Origin: Dactylis glomerata
Lineage: Eukaryota; Streptophyta; Magnoliopsida; Poales; Poaceae
DNA: 64,000 nucleotides
Reading direction: 5' to 3'
Assembly (NCBI GenBank): GCA_007115705.1
Contig: QXEO01000546.1
Location: 5,544,124-5,608,123 of the forward strand
The notes beneath the pieces are model-generated. The model was not told the origin of the DNA. It searched no databases and was given only the letters and a program-made list of their open reading frames with translations. Position numbers and translations under genes: made by a program. This document shows, one piece after another, positions 34,294 to 46,243 of this stretch (within the stretch, counting starts at the first letter, position 1; the number at the start of each line of letters is the position of its first letter).

Positions 34294-35874
34294 AGGTCAT
34301 TATGTGGGTCTGTGTTCTAGGTTGAAGAGGTGCTTCATGTGTGGTAAAACTGGCCACTATATGGATGTCTGTCCTTTGTGGTATAGCTCCATGCCCACAA
34401 CCCAATTTTGGGGGAGTGCTAATAAAGGATTGGGCTTCTTCCATGTTGAAGTGGAAGGACCAGCTGCTGTTCAGTGGTTGAACATGGATAACATGGGAAT
34501 TGTGGTGGTCAATGAGGGGGAAATCTCTGAGAAAGAACTGGAGCAGAATTTCAATGAAATGTGGAAGGTGAAATGGTTCTGGCAGATAAGAAGGTTGTCA
34601 GATAAAAGGTTCCTTGTCAGGTTCCCTCCCAACAAAAGAATCAAAGACCTGGTGGAATATCCCTCTGTTAATCTAAAGAAGAAAGGTGTGAATGTCTCTT
34701 TCATCAACTGGGAAGGTGAGGGTGAACCCTATGAAGAGTTTAAGGAGGTATGGGTCAATGTTGAAGGCATACCTTGCAAGTACTTGACCTGGAGAGTCAT
34801 TGCTCAACTGGCTTCTGCTATTGGAGTGCTTGTTGATGTTGACTGGCCTGTTATCTTCAAGAGTTTCTACAAGAAAATTAGGATTAAGGTGTCTCCAAGG
34901 GATAGTGAGATGATTCCACCAAGCAAGCTGTTTGAATTTGAGCAGTGTTTCTTCCTTGTCACCTTTGATGTGGAGAAAACCTCAGATGGAGGTGAGAATA
35001 ATGATGATGATGCTGGAAATGAAACGGTTGCAGTGGATGAGGATGATGATACAGAAGTTGATTTCCAGGAGGAAGTGGATAAATTTAGTAAATCTGAGGC
35101 AACTGGAATAGATACTGATGCTGGTGCTCCTGTTCCTACAACAAGTGCTGGAAAGAGTGGGCCCAATGCCAAGACCTTGGATAATTCCTTGCTTTAGATG
35201 AGTGTGAGAGCCAAGGTGTTGGAAGAAAAAATGCCTTGTAAGGATGTTGAGGTAGCCACAGTGGCTAGAGCTGTGGAGGACAATGTTGGTAGACATTTGC
35301 TAGAAGAATTTGAAGAAGAGTCCGAGGAGGAAGAGAATACAGCAAATGACATCCAAAATGTTAAACATCCCAGCATTCCCATTGTGCAAGAAAAGAAGAA
35401 AGTGTGGGGTCCAGTCTTGGCCACCAGGATGAGTAGTAGAATTGCAAGAGATGGTAAGTCTGCTATAGAGAAAGCTCAGGCACTCAAGAAGGCCAAAAAT
35501 CTAGAGATCCCCCAAGGTAAAAAAGTTCATGGCTTCTCTAATTCTTTTGCTGCTTTAGATGATGATGCTTTAACAGTCAAAGCAAGTGCTGCAGGCATTA
35601 GCCCGGGCTCTTCTCAAGCCTCTGTTAAGGAGAATATTCATTGTCTAAAAAATGTAGAATTAGACAGGCTGGATAAATTTCATCATGATCATCCTGACAT
35701 GTTCCTTCCACAAGACATTAGTCTTACTGTGGAAGAAATAGTTGGGTCTACTAGTAAATATCAGGTGGAAGATGATGAGACTCACATTAGTGAGGATAGT
35801 GATTATGAGGAACCCTGGACTGCGGTCTCATTTAAAAATAGGAGCAGGAAGAAATTGATTTTTAAATAATAAAC

Positions 35875-36741
35875 ATGGTAGTTGCTCTTATTTGGAACTC
35901 CAGAGGTCTGAACAGACCTGACAAGCTTACTAGAGTGCATGATCTCATTAGAGAGACATGTCCTGATATTATAGGCTTCTCTGAAACTAAGAAAGCGGAG
36001 TTTAACTTTATTCAGTTGCAACAGTTAGATCCTATGGGGAAATATAGCTGGAATTGGTTGCCTGCTAAAGGCACGGCTGGTGGGATTCTAGTAGGAATTA
36101 ATAATGATTTGTTTGACATCTGTAGATGTGACATTCACACTTTTTCAGTTTCTATCTTGCGCAAAAATAAAACTGATGGTGTGGTTTGGAGATTTATTTT
36201 AGTTTATGGGTCAGCTTATGATGAGCATAAGCTTGAATTTATAAATGAGCTTCATAACACTTATGCTAGTTGGCATTGTCCTAATGTAGTACGTGGGGAT
36301 TTTAATCTTATTCGTGAAAGTAAAGAGAAGAATAATGGTAATATCAACCAGCATTGGGCTAATATGTTCAATGATTGGATTAATAAGTTTGCTCTGATGG
36401 AGATTAAAAACTCCAGTAGACAATTCACCTGGGGAAATAACCAAGATAATCTGGTCATGGCCTTACTGGATAGGGTGTTTGTCTCTACCTGCTGGGAGAA
36501 AATGTTTCCTGCTTGCAGTGTGATAGCTAAAGCAAGACTAGGAAGTGATCATACTCCCTTGATTGTGGACACAGGTGCTTTTAAGGCTCCCAGTAATAAA
36601 CAATTTAGATTTGAGAAGTGGTGGTTAAAAGTTGATGGGTTTGATCAAATGGTTGAGAAAACTTGGTCAGCCCCTTGTAACTTTGTGAAAGCCATTGATA
36701 GGTGGCAGTTTAAAATTAGGAACCTAAGGAAAAAAGCTTAA
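35875..36741 (+). pseudogene. LINE ORF2 start: AP-type endonuclease domain
   Basis: A 288-residue open segment encoding the endonuclease that nicks target DNA to prime reverse transcription. Expected motifs are visible in order: WNSRGLN near the start, SETK, VRGDFNLI, LDRVFVS and GSDHTPL. The catalytic Asp, Asn and His of these motifs are present. It begins 6 bp after the ORF1 stop. It ends by frameshift at 36741, and the linker to the reverse transcriptase (36742-36900) contains at least two small indels. Confidence 0.85.
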
Positions 36742-36900
36742 AGGTTGGAATGCTAACCTTGAATCTGATCAAAAGAAGAAAAAGTAACATTTAGTTGCTG
36801 AGTATGATATATTGGATATTATTTCAGTCACAAACCTTATCTCCTATTTCTAAAAATAGAATGAAACAAATTTCCTCTGAACTAACTGAAATTTGGAAGA

Positions 36901-37810
36901 ATGAGGAAATTAAAGCTAGACAAAGATCTAGGGAGAAAAAACATTCTGGAAGGTGATCGTAATACTGCGTATTTTCATGTTGTAGCTAACCAGAGAAGGA
37001 GGAAGAAACAGATTATGAAGCTGGAAGGAAATAATGGGTCTGTGGAGGACACTAAAGGTATGCTAGCTTTAGCTGTTGACTATTATAAAAACTTATTTGG
37101 TTTTGATGAAAAACTAGACATTAGTCTAGCTGATTATTTTTGGCATGAAAGTGAAAAGGTTACTGATGCTCATAATAGAATGTTAGATGCTGACTTTACT
37201 GAGCAGGAGGTTAAGGATGCAGTCTTTGGCTCCTATGCTGAGGGTGCTCCTGGCCCTGATAGTTTTCCTTTCCTCTTTTATCAACATTTTTGGAATCTGG
37301 TTAAGCATGATTTACTTCTGATGGTTAATGACTGGAATAATGATGTGTTAGACCTGTTTAGGCTAAACTTTTCTTTGTTAACTTTGATTCCAAAAGAGGC
37401 TGATGCTGTAACTATACAAAAATTCAGGCCTATTGCCTTAACAAATTGCAGCTTCAAAATCTTTTCAAAATGTGCAACCAATAGGTTGGGTTTTGTTAGT
37501 GAAGAGTTGATTTCTCAAAATCAAACAGCCTTTATTAAAGGGAGATACATTTTGGAGAGTGTGGTGGCTTCTCATGAAATTATTCATGATGTGGCTCATA
37601 GTTCCTAGTCTGGTTTTATTTTCAAACTTGATTATGAAAAAGCCTATGATAAGGTTAATAGGGAATTTATGTTGGAAATGCTTGAGAGTAGTGGTTTTAG
37701 TCCCAGATGGCTCAAGACTCTTAAATCTCTTTTGAATAAAGGATCTGTGGGTGTTAGGATTAATGATGTGAATACTGAGTTATTTTTAACTGGTAAAGGG
37801 GTTAGGAAGG
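36901..37810 (+). pseudogene. LINE ORF2: reverse transcriptase, N-terminal part
   Basis: Carries the fingers/palm part of a non-LTR reverse transcriptase: GDRNTAYFH, APGPDSFP, FRPIALTNC and FIKGRYILE motifs, then FKLDYEKAYD with the first catalytic Asp. A TAG at 37606-37608 interrupts the frame. Element C cuts it at 37810; the catalytic YADD lies beyond, at 46378-46389. Confidence 0.85.
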
Positions 37811-39445
37811 TGATGGCTTGTAAGTATAGCCCGTTGGGAACCCCAAGAGGAAGGTATGATGAGCACAGTAGCAAGTCTTCCCTCAGTTGTGAAACCAAGG
37901 TTTAATCAGACCAGTAAGAGAAAGCCAAACTTCAAAAGGTGATGCTTGCTAGCTTCATGACACTCCGGACAAGGGCACCAGATACAACTGCTTGTCGGCG
38001 TGTCTTCCCCCAGCAGCAACGTGAAACCTGCACACAACACAAATAAGTACTTTGCTCCCAACTTACGATGAGGTTGTCAATCTCACCGGTTTGCTGTAAA
38101 CAAAGGATTGAGTGTATCGAGTGGTAAAAGGATAATAGTAATGCAAGTAAAGTAACAGTGCGAGTAAAGTAAAACGGTAAAGCAATGTAAAGGAAATTGG
38201 ACCGGGGTCCACAGTTCACTAGTGGCGTCTCTCCATAAGATAAATAAAAGCATGCTGGGTAAACAAATTACAGTTGGGAAATTCATAGAGTAAAGATAAC
38301 GTACATACATCACGAGGATCACTATGAGGCTTACTCTGGACATTATGACAAAATACATAGACCGCCATCCAACTGCATCTATGACTAAAAATCCACTCGC
38401 GGGGAATTGTCCGAGGACCCCTTGAGTATTAAGTTGCGAACAACAGATAATTGCATTAAGCAAAGTGCATAAAGTAAACAAAGCAAATGTCCTTGGACAC
38501 AAGAATGTTATTTTCTCCCTAGTGGCAACAGCACATCTACAACCTTAGAGGTTTCTGTCACTCCCCCAGATTAAATAGAGGCATGAACCCAACTATCGAG
38601 CATAAATACTCCCTCTTGGAGTCACTAGCATCTACTCGGCCAAGATAGCTACTAGCAACGGAAAGCATGCAAGATCATAAACAACATAGAGATAACATAA
38701 GATATATAATTCAGCATATCAACTTGACATAGTACCAATACTCATCGGATCCCAACAAACTCAACATGTATGATTACATAAAGATGATCTTGATCATGTA
38801 GGGCAGCTCACAAGATCTAAACATGAAGCACATGGTGGAGAAGACAACCATCTAGCTACTGCTATGGACCCATAGTCCAAGGTAGACTACTCACACATCA
38901 CTCCGGAGGCGACCATGGTGGTGGAGAAGGCCTCCGGCAGGGATTCCCCTCTCCGGTAGGGTGCCGGGAAGAGCTCCTGGATCCTCCCGATCTCGCGAAG
39001 ACGGCGGCGGCTTGTAGTATGTTTTGTGGAAAAGCGATCTGTCCTTTAGGTTTTTCCCGTCGAGGGGATTTTATAGGCGAAGGGGAAGTGTCAGGAGGTG
39101 GACCAGGGGGTCTCACCACAGGTGGGCACGGCCAGGGGCTGGGCCGCGCCCCCTGGTGGTGAGGCTAGCCCCTGGCCCCCCTCCATCTCATCTTCGGTCT
39201 TCGCGAAGGTTCGGTAAAAATAGGAGGTTTCGCTTTTGTTTTGTCCAATTCCGAGAATATTTCCTGTGTAACTTTTCTGAAACACAAAAACAGCAAAAAA
39301 CAGGGAACTGGCACTATGGCATCTTGTTAATAGGTTAGTTCCGGAAAATGCATAAAAATGCCACGAAGTGTAACAAAACTCAAAGCAAAAGGTGTAAGAA
39401 CAAGCATGGAGCATCAAAAATTATAGATACGTTTGAGACGTATCA
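37811..39445 (-). repeat. 3' LTR of element C
   Basis: 1635 bp, TGATACGTCTCAAACGTATC at its 5' end in element orientation. GC-rich hairpin at 39112-39163 and TATA-like TATAAAAT (about 39068-39075). Confidence 0.93.
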
Positions 39446-42424
39446 AGCATCCCCAAGCTTAACTCCTGCTCGTCCTCAAGTAGGTAAGTGATAACAAAAG
39501 AATAATTTTTGAGGTGACATGCACCATCACAATCTTGATCATCAAAGTAAGCATTGAGTGCTGGGATCAAAGAACTTAAAACATGGGCATAAAAGACATA
39601 ATCTTGACAATAAGAACTTAGCAACCATGTTATAACATGAAAAGAAACACAAATGAAGGATCATGAATAATGAAACAATGAAAGTCAAACGTGTGTTCAA
39701 ATCATATGGAAAAACATAGCAAATGGTTTTCAGCTTGTCCTTCATGGAAGAGCAAAACATAAATGCATAGGACACCTTCAAGTTTAAAAGGGCGACTAGA
39801 TACAAATAATTTAAGAACAAGTGAAACCAAAATCATGAATCAATCAATGATAACTTTGGGACAATGCACATTAAACTCAGAATGGCAACTATGCTCTTTT
39901 ATACGGTGCATAAAGGTAGAAGGTGGTGAGTCAACATAAAAGTAAAAGAAAGGCCCTTCGTAGAGGGAAGAAGTGATTGCAAGTTTTATAAACCTTCAAA
40001 AATTATGGTACTTACTAGCTTTGAGCTCTCATTGCCCCTATCCTAGGCATCTTGAATGGTTAAAGTAAATGCAAGAACGTTTATGAGCATATGCTTGACA
40101 AATCATAAGTTGAAAACCTCGTGTCCCGTGAAGTACGAATACCCAAACCTCATGCTACTCGACTTAGGGTCCCAAGAAAGCTCTTGTCATTGTAAGTGTA
40201 CACGTATCATCGAGAACCGCCAATGGGGTACCTCCTTGCCCGATGACATGGAACAAGCCCACATGAAAATGACAGGACAAACAGACAATGAACACCTCGA
40301 CATCTCTTTTATTTACCATTGGTATAGCTTTTTTTAGATGCGTCGTCGAATGTCCACTATGGGAATATTGTAAATTTCCACCATGAATGATGCATGGCTT
40401 AGATTAGCGGCCCAAGCATTTTTCTAACACGTATACAAACTCCATGATCCCGCCAGATTCCCAACTTATTTCACATCGTGAGTATCCATAAACAAAAGAT
40501 CACGATATCAACTCAAATAAGAGAAGTGCAATGTTGAAAGCTTACCCCATGACGGCCTGGTTTGGCTAATTTCCAACTTACCACTTGCAAGCATAACGTC
40601 AACATAAAAGAGCCACAATGTCAAAATTTAAAAGCGAGAAAAGTAAAGTGTGCCATCAGGTTCGTGAGAGCTTTACTGACTAATTTTCGCATAACACCAA
40701 AAGAGTTTAATTCGAAGGATAGATAAAAGCAAGTCAAATGTACTTTGGAATAGCAAATTGCTAATAGGTATGTATGGTGGACACATTGGAACAACTTGGT
40801 TTTTGGGAGTTGTATGCATGAGTAGAGCTCATACTCAGCACAAAATGAGGGCTAGCAACAGACTAGGAGCTACCAACTAAGAGAGCAATAACGGCCATAA
40901 TCATGCATAGCGACAAAACATCATTAAGAGAAGCATAAAATGGCATCAAAAGTCAAAAACTAAATGATCATAGAGGCTTATGGCGACTTTGTATGAGTCA
41001 ACATGTTGTAAGCATACGCCAAGTCAACCCAAATAAAACATCAAGGAGAAAACCAAATTAATGCTTCCGTATAATAAAAACAACGCTTGATTTTTTTCAA
41101 AGGCTCATTAAGCAATCTCAGTCATTTGAGACAAGCCATGCTACAGCAAAAATCACTAAGCATACTATCAAAACGACATCAAGGATGGCATGAAAAAGTC
41201 TAAGCCGTTGTCTAAACAAGCTCCTTTTTGTACCACTTTTTGCATAAAACTTTTTCTCTTTTCCAACACCATTCAAACCTTTTTGAGAAAACTCTTTTGA
41301 TGAATACCAACATAGACCAGTGGTCTAAATACACCTTGATGCAAAGATAAAACAAGATCTGAACAAAAATTAAGGCGAAAAACAAAAGCTAAACGCAGTT
41401 CTAGAAAAAGAGAACACTCGTTGAACGATAAGAGTGAAAAACGGAGTGTTCTTGGCAAATGAAAAACGAGTAAATCTTCTCCAAAAGAAATTTGTTTGGG
41501 TCCAACCATTTATTGCAGAAAAAAACAAAAAAAAACTAAAAGCAAAAGTAAAGACACTCCAAGAAAAATGCATAGTGCATGAAGCAATAAAAATATAGTG
41601 TGTTGAAAGGTGACCTGATTTTTGCCGATGAAGAAGGGGTGCCTCGAGGGCATCCCCAAGCTTTGACGCTTGTACCTCTTGGATATTTCTTGGGGTGCAT
41701 GGGCATCCCCAAGCTTGAGCTTTTATCCATTCTTTACCTCATCTCATCATTCTCCAATCCCTACACTTGAAAACTTCCTTCATACAAAATTTCACACAAT
41801 TCTATTAGCAATGTTAGCATAAACATAATAGTGAATCAACCCTTTTTGGTTCAGGTTTCAACTCAAAAACACCATATATAAAGCATATACTACTGTAGCA
41901 ACTTCCCCAAAAGTTCCGTGATCAAAAGAACTCAAAAAGAAAGCGATCGAGAGGCAAACACAAATAGTGGCAGAAATCTGTCAAAATAGAACAGCTGACA
42001 AAGGTCGGTTTTTTCGAGGACCTTCTGTTGCTCAAATAAAAAAGTGCAAAACTAATGAAAGTTTTGATATAACCTGGGGCATATGCACAAGAAATCTCAG
42101 GTCAAAAAGATATTCTGAGAATTTTCACGAATTTTTACGGTGCAGCACCGAAATCTGTTTCATGACAGCAACTTCCCCAAATCTTACCTCCCTCAAATTA
42201 GAGGTTCTTCTTGGCACAACAACAAAATAAAAAGGATAAGGAGTGGTTATTACAGTGGTAATAACTTCCAAGACTCAAATAAAAGAAAAAGTACTGAAGA
42301 GAAAACAATGAGTTATCTCCCAAAAGTGCTTTTCTTTAACGCCTTTGAGCTAGGCGCGGAAAGTGGAAATCAAGTAATATCAAGCGATAAAGCATCAAGT
42401 TCATAATTTGCTCTAAGAATAGAG
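39446..42424 (-). other. Non-coding 3' domain of element C with three polypurine-tract copies
   Basis: GCATCCCCAAGCTT occurs at 39447-39460 (beside the 3' LTR), 41650-41663 and 41703-41716. The shared hairpin is at 39954-39967 and the shared imperfect palindrome at 40820-40836. No ORF is supported; the small frame at 40056-40337 is chance. Confidence 0.75.
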
Positions 42425-44432
42425 TCAAAAAGTAATTTTTTTCCTTCTTCTAGGGAAGTGTTCCATACCTTTCTTGAGTGGGAATTGATATTTGATGGTG
42501 CCTTCCTTCATATCAATGATGGCACCTACAGTTCGAAGAAAAGGTCTTCCCAAAATAATAGGACATGAAGCATTGCATTCAACATATATAACAAGAAAAT
42601 CAATGGGAACAAGGTTATTGTTAACCATAATAAGAACATCATTAATCATTCCCAAAGGTTTCTTTTTAGCAACATCAGCAAGAGGAATATCAAAATAACA
42701 CTTTTCAAGCGGTGGTAAACCAAGCATATCATAAATCTTTCTAGGCATAACAGAAATACTAGCACCTAGATCACATAAAGCATGGCAATCAAAGCCATTA
42801 ACATGCATATCAATGATGGGCTCCCAACCATCTTCTAACTTCTTGGGAATAGAAGCTTTTTGCTTCAACTTTTCCTCCCTAATTTTCATGAGAGTATTTG
42901 TAATATAATTTGTAAAAGCAATATTCAAAGAACTAGCATTAGGACTCAAAGCAAGATTTTGCAAGAATAAAATAACTTCAGATATATTGCAGCCATCAAC
43001 ATCAAAATCATTAAAAGGAATAGAGCTATCATCTCCTATACTCCAAAAAATTTCAGCACTCTTTGGAGAAAAAGTTTTTGCAGTTTTGGACTTTTTAACA
43101 CAAGGAGTAGGAGTTTTCTCTACACCAATCAAAGTAAGAGGATTGCTAGCATTTGGAACAATATCATTAGAGGTAGTAATAGTACATACCTTCATCTTTC
43201 TAGCCATATCATCTTCTCTTTCCCACCTGGCATGCAATTCTGCTAACATCCTAACATTTTCATCAATTCTAACTTGAATAGCATTAGTAGCAGCAAAAGT
43301 ATTATTTTCCTTCACATCGTTAGGCAACACTTTTAGTTTCAGAAGTTCAACATCAAGAGCAAGGCTATCAACTTTAGAAGCAAGAATATCAATTTTACCC
43401 AACTTTTCCTCAACGGACTTATTAAAAGCAGTTTGCTTACCGATGAAGTCCTTGAGCATGACTTCAAGCTCAGAGGGCGCGCCCCTAGTGTTGTTGGAGG
43501 AATTACCATAAGAGTTACCATAACCATTACCATTGGTAGAAGGATACAGCCTATAATTGTTGCTAGCAAAATTGTTCCTATAAGCACTGTTGTTGAAATT
43601 ATTATTTCTAATGAAGTTTACATCAACATGCTCTTCTTGAGCAACCAAAGAGGCCAAATGAACATTATTAGGATCAACATGAGCTCTATCATTAGAAAGC
43701 ATAAGCATAATAGCATTAATCTTATCACTCAAGGAAGAGGTTTCCTCAACAGAATTTACCTTCTTACCTTGTGGAGCTCTGTCGGTGTGCCACTCAGAAT
43801 AATTTACCATTATGTTGTCAAGAAGCTTTGTTGCAGCGCCCAAGGTAAGGGACATAAAAGTGTCTCCAGCAGCTGAATCCAATAGATTTCTTGAAGAAAA
43901 ATTCAGTCCTGCATAAAAAGTTTGGACAATCATCTAAGTAGTCAGTCCATGAGTAGGGCAATTCTTTATCAGATTTCATTCTTTTCCAAGCTTGAGCAAC
44001 ATGTTCATTATCAAACTGTCTAAACTTCATGATATCACTACGCAAAGCTATAATCTTAGCAGGAGGATAGTATTTTCCAATAAAAGCATCCTTACACTTA
44101 TCCCAAGAATCAATACTATTTCTAGGCAAAGATAGCAACCAATCCTTAGTTCTTCCTCTTAAAGAGAAAGGAAACAACTTAAGCTTAATAATATTACCAT
44201 CTACATCCTTATACTTTTGCATCTCACATAGCTCAACAAAATTGTTGAAATGAGTTGCTGCATCATCAGAACTGGCACCAGAAAATTGTTTTTTCATAAC
44301 AAGGTTTAACAAAGCAGGTTTGATCTCATAAAAATTTGCCTTAGGAGCAGGTGGCGCAATAGGAGTGCAGATAAAATCATTGTTTTTGGTGCAAGTAAAG
44401 TCACACAACTTGGTGTTCTCAGGAGTACCCAT
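42425..44432 (-). pseudogene. Gag-protease of element C, frameshifted
   Basis: The N-terminal frame runs from ATG 44432 and includes a Gag core (AATHFNNFVELCEMQK, LKLFPFSLRGRTKDWLLSLP, FRQFDNEHVAQAWKRM). Homology leaves this frame near 43940 and continues in another frame from 43933 to 42425 (VQTFYAGLN, then an Asn-rich stretch). The C-terminus is a retropepsin-like domain with CDLGASISVMP and IILGRPFL. The protease ends normally at 42425. It is related to, but clearly diverged from, the element A protein and lacks that element's poly-Lys run. Confidence 0.82.
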
Positions 44433-44590
44433 TCTAGCAAAACTAAAAGCAGATAAGTAAAAGCAACTATAAAGGAAACTAATTTTTGTGTGTTTTTGAT
44501 AAAGAGATGCAAGCCAAAATAAAGTAAATCAAAACTCAAACAAAGTAAAAGATTGTGCTTGTGAGACTCCCCTTGCAGAAGTCTTCTTTC

Positions 44591-44608
44591 TCCCCGGCAA
44601 TGGTGCCA
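44591..44608 (-). promoter_or_regulatory. Primer-binding site of element C (decayed tRNA-Asp site)
   Basis: TCCCCGGCAATGGTGCCA on +. It differs from the exact tRNA-Asp sequence seen in A and D by two changes at CG dinucleotides, the expected decay of methylated DNA. Confidence 0.85.
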
Positions 44609-44618
44609 GAAAACTGCT

Positions 44619-46238
44619 TGATGGCTTATATGTACAGCCCGTTGGGAACCCCAAGAGGAAGGTATGATGAGCACAGTAGCAAGTCTTTCCTCAGTTGTGA
44701 AACCAAGGTTTAATCAGACCAGTAGGAGAAAGCCAAACTTCAGAAGGTGATGCTTGCTAGCTTCGCGACACTCTGGACAAGGGCACCAGATACAACTGCT
44801 TGTCGGCGTGTCTTCCCCCAGCAGCAATGTGAAACCTGCACACAACACAAACAAGTACTTTACTCCCAACTTACGATGAAGTTGTCAATCTCACCGGTTT
44901 GCTGTAAATAAAGGATTGAGCGTATCGAGTGGTAAAAGGATAATAGTAATGCAAGTAAAGTAAACAGTGCGAGTAAAGTAAAACGGTAAAGCAATATAAA
45001 GGAAATTGGACCGGGGTCCACAGTTTACTAGTGGCGTCTCTCCATAAGATAAATAAAAGCATGCTGGGTAAACAAATTACAGTTAGGCAATTGATAGAGT
45101 AAAGATAACGTACATACATCACGAGGATCACTATGAGGCTTACTCTGGGCATTACGACAAAATACATAGACCGCCATCCAACTGCATCTATGATTGAAAA
45201 TCCACTCGCGGGGAATCGTCCGAGGACCCCTTGAGTATTAAGTTGCGAACAACAAATAATTGCATTAAGCAAAGTGCGTAATGTAAACAAAGCAAATGTC
45301 CTTGGACACAAGAATGTTGTTTTCTCCCTAGTGGCAATAGCACATCTACAACCTTAGAGGTTTCTGTCACTCCCCCAGATTAAATAGAGGCATGAACCCA
45401 ACTATCAAGCATAAATACTCCCTCTTGGAGTCACTAGCATCTACTCGGCCAAGATAGCTATTAGCAACGGAAAGCATGCAAGATCATAAACAACATGGAG
45501 ATAACATAAGATATATAATTCAGCACATCAACTTGACATAGTACCAATACTCATCGGATCCCAACAAACACAACATGTATGATTACATAAAGATGATCTT
45601 GATTATGTAGGGAAGCTCACAAGATCTAAACATGAAACACATGGTGGAGAAGACAACCATCTAGCTACTGCTATGGAACCATAGTCCAAGGTAGACTACT
45701 CACACATCACTCCGGAGGCGACCATGGTGGTGGAGAAGGCCTCCGGCAGGGTGCTGGGAAGAGCTCCTGGATCCTGCCGATCTCGCGACAATGACGGCGG
45801 CGGCTTGTAGTATGTTTCGTGGAAAAGCGATCTGTCCTTTAGGTTTTTCCCATCGAGGGGACTTTATAGGCGAAGGGGCAGTGTTAGGAGGTGGACCAGG
45901 GGGTCTCACCACAGGTGGGCGCGGCCAGGGGCTGGGCCGCGCCCCCTAATGGTGAGGCTGGCCCCTGGCCCCCCTCCGTCTCATCTTCGGCCTTCGCGAA
46001 GCTTCGGTAAAAATAGGAGGTTCGGCTTTTGTTTCGTCCAATTCCGAGAATATTTCCTGTGTAACTTTTCTGAAATACAAAAACAGCAGAAAACTGGGAA
46101 CTGGTACTGTGGCATCTTGTTAATAGGTTAGTTCCGGAAAATGCATAAAAATGCCACGAAGTGTAACAAAACTCAAAGCAAATGGTGTAAAAACAAGCAT
46201 AGAGCATCCAAAATTATAGATACGTTTGAGACGTATCA
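44619..46238 (-). repeat. 5' LTR of element C
   Basis: 1620 bp, with a 19-bp deletion relative to the other LTR near 45747. Hairpin at about 45905-45956. Confidence 0.93.
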
Positions 46239-46243
46239 GCAGG

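Larger units (their letters stand above)
22577..35869 (+). pseudogene. LINE ORF1, interrupted by element B and by stops
   Basis: RNA-binding ORF1 product of the LINE. From 22577 a frame runs to a TAA at 23417-23419 and continues in the same frame to 23654. It is Gly/Gln-rich, with a basic region, and ends in the first half of a CCHC zinc knuckle (CFNCGEPG). After element B the frame resumes at 34294 with the knuckle's second half and a second knuckle (CFMCGKTGHYMDVC), then a DUF4283-like domain (about 34440-34990), an acidic linker, an in-frame TAG at 35195-35197 and a Lys-rich tail ending at 35869. Counting one copy of the duplicated target, the C-x2-C-x4-H-x4-C spacing is kept. Sequence at 21828-22576 is Gly-rich and frameshifted relative to this; the true start is unclear. 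Confidence 0.8.
37811..46238 (-). mobile_element. LTR retrotransposon C, Athila-like gypsy without pol
   Basis: Complete minus-strand element: 5' LTR 44619-46238, tRNA-Asp-type primer site 44591-44608, broken gag-protease 44432-42425, about 3 kb of non-coding DNA, polypurine tract 39447-39460, 3' LTR 37811-39445. Target duplication GAAGG (37806-37810) versus GCAGG (46239-46243). No pol frame. The LTRs differ at roughly 65-70 positions plus a 19-bp gap (about 4%), making this the oldest of the LTR insertions here. Its LTR matches element E. Confidence 0.86.
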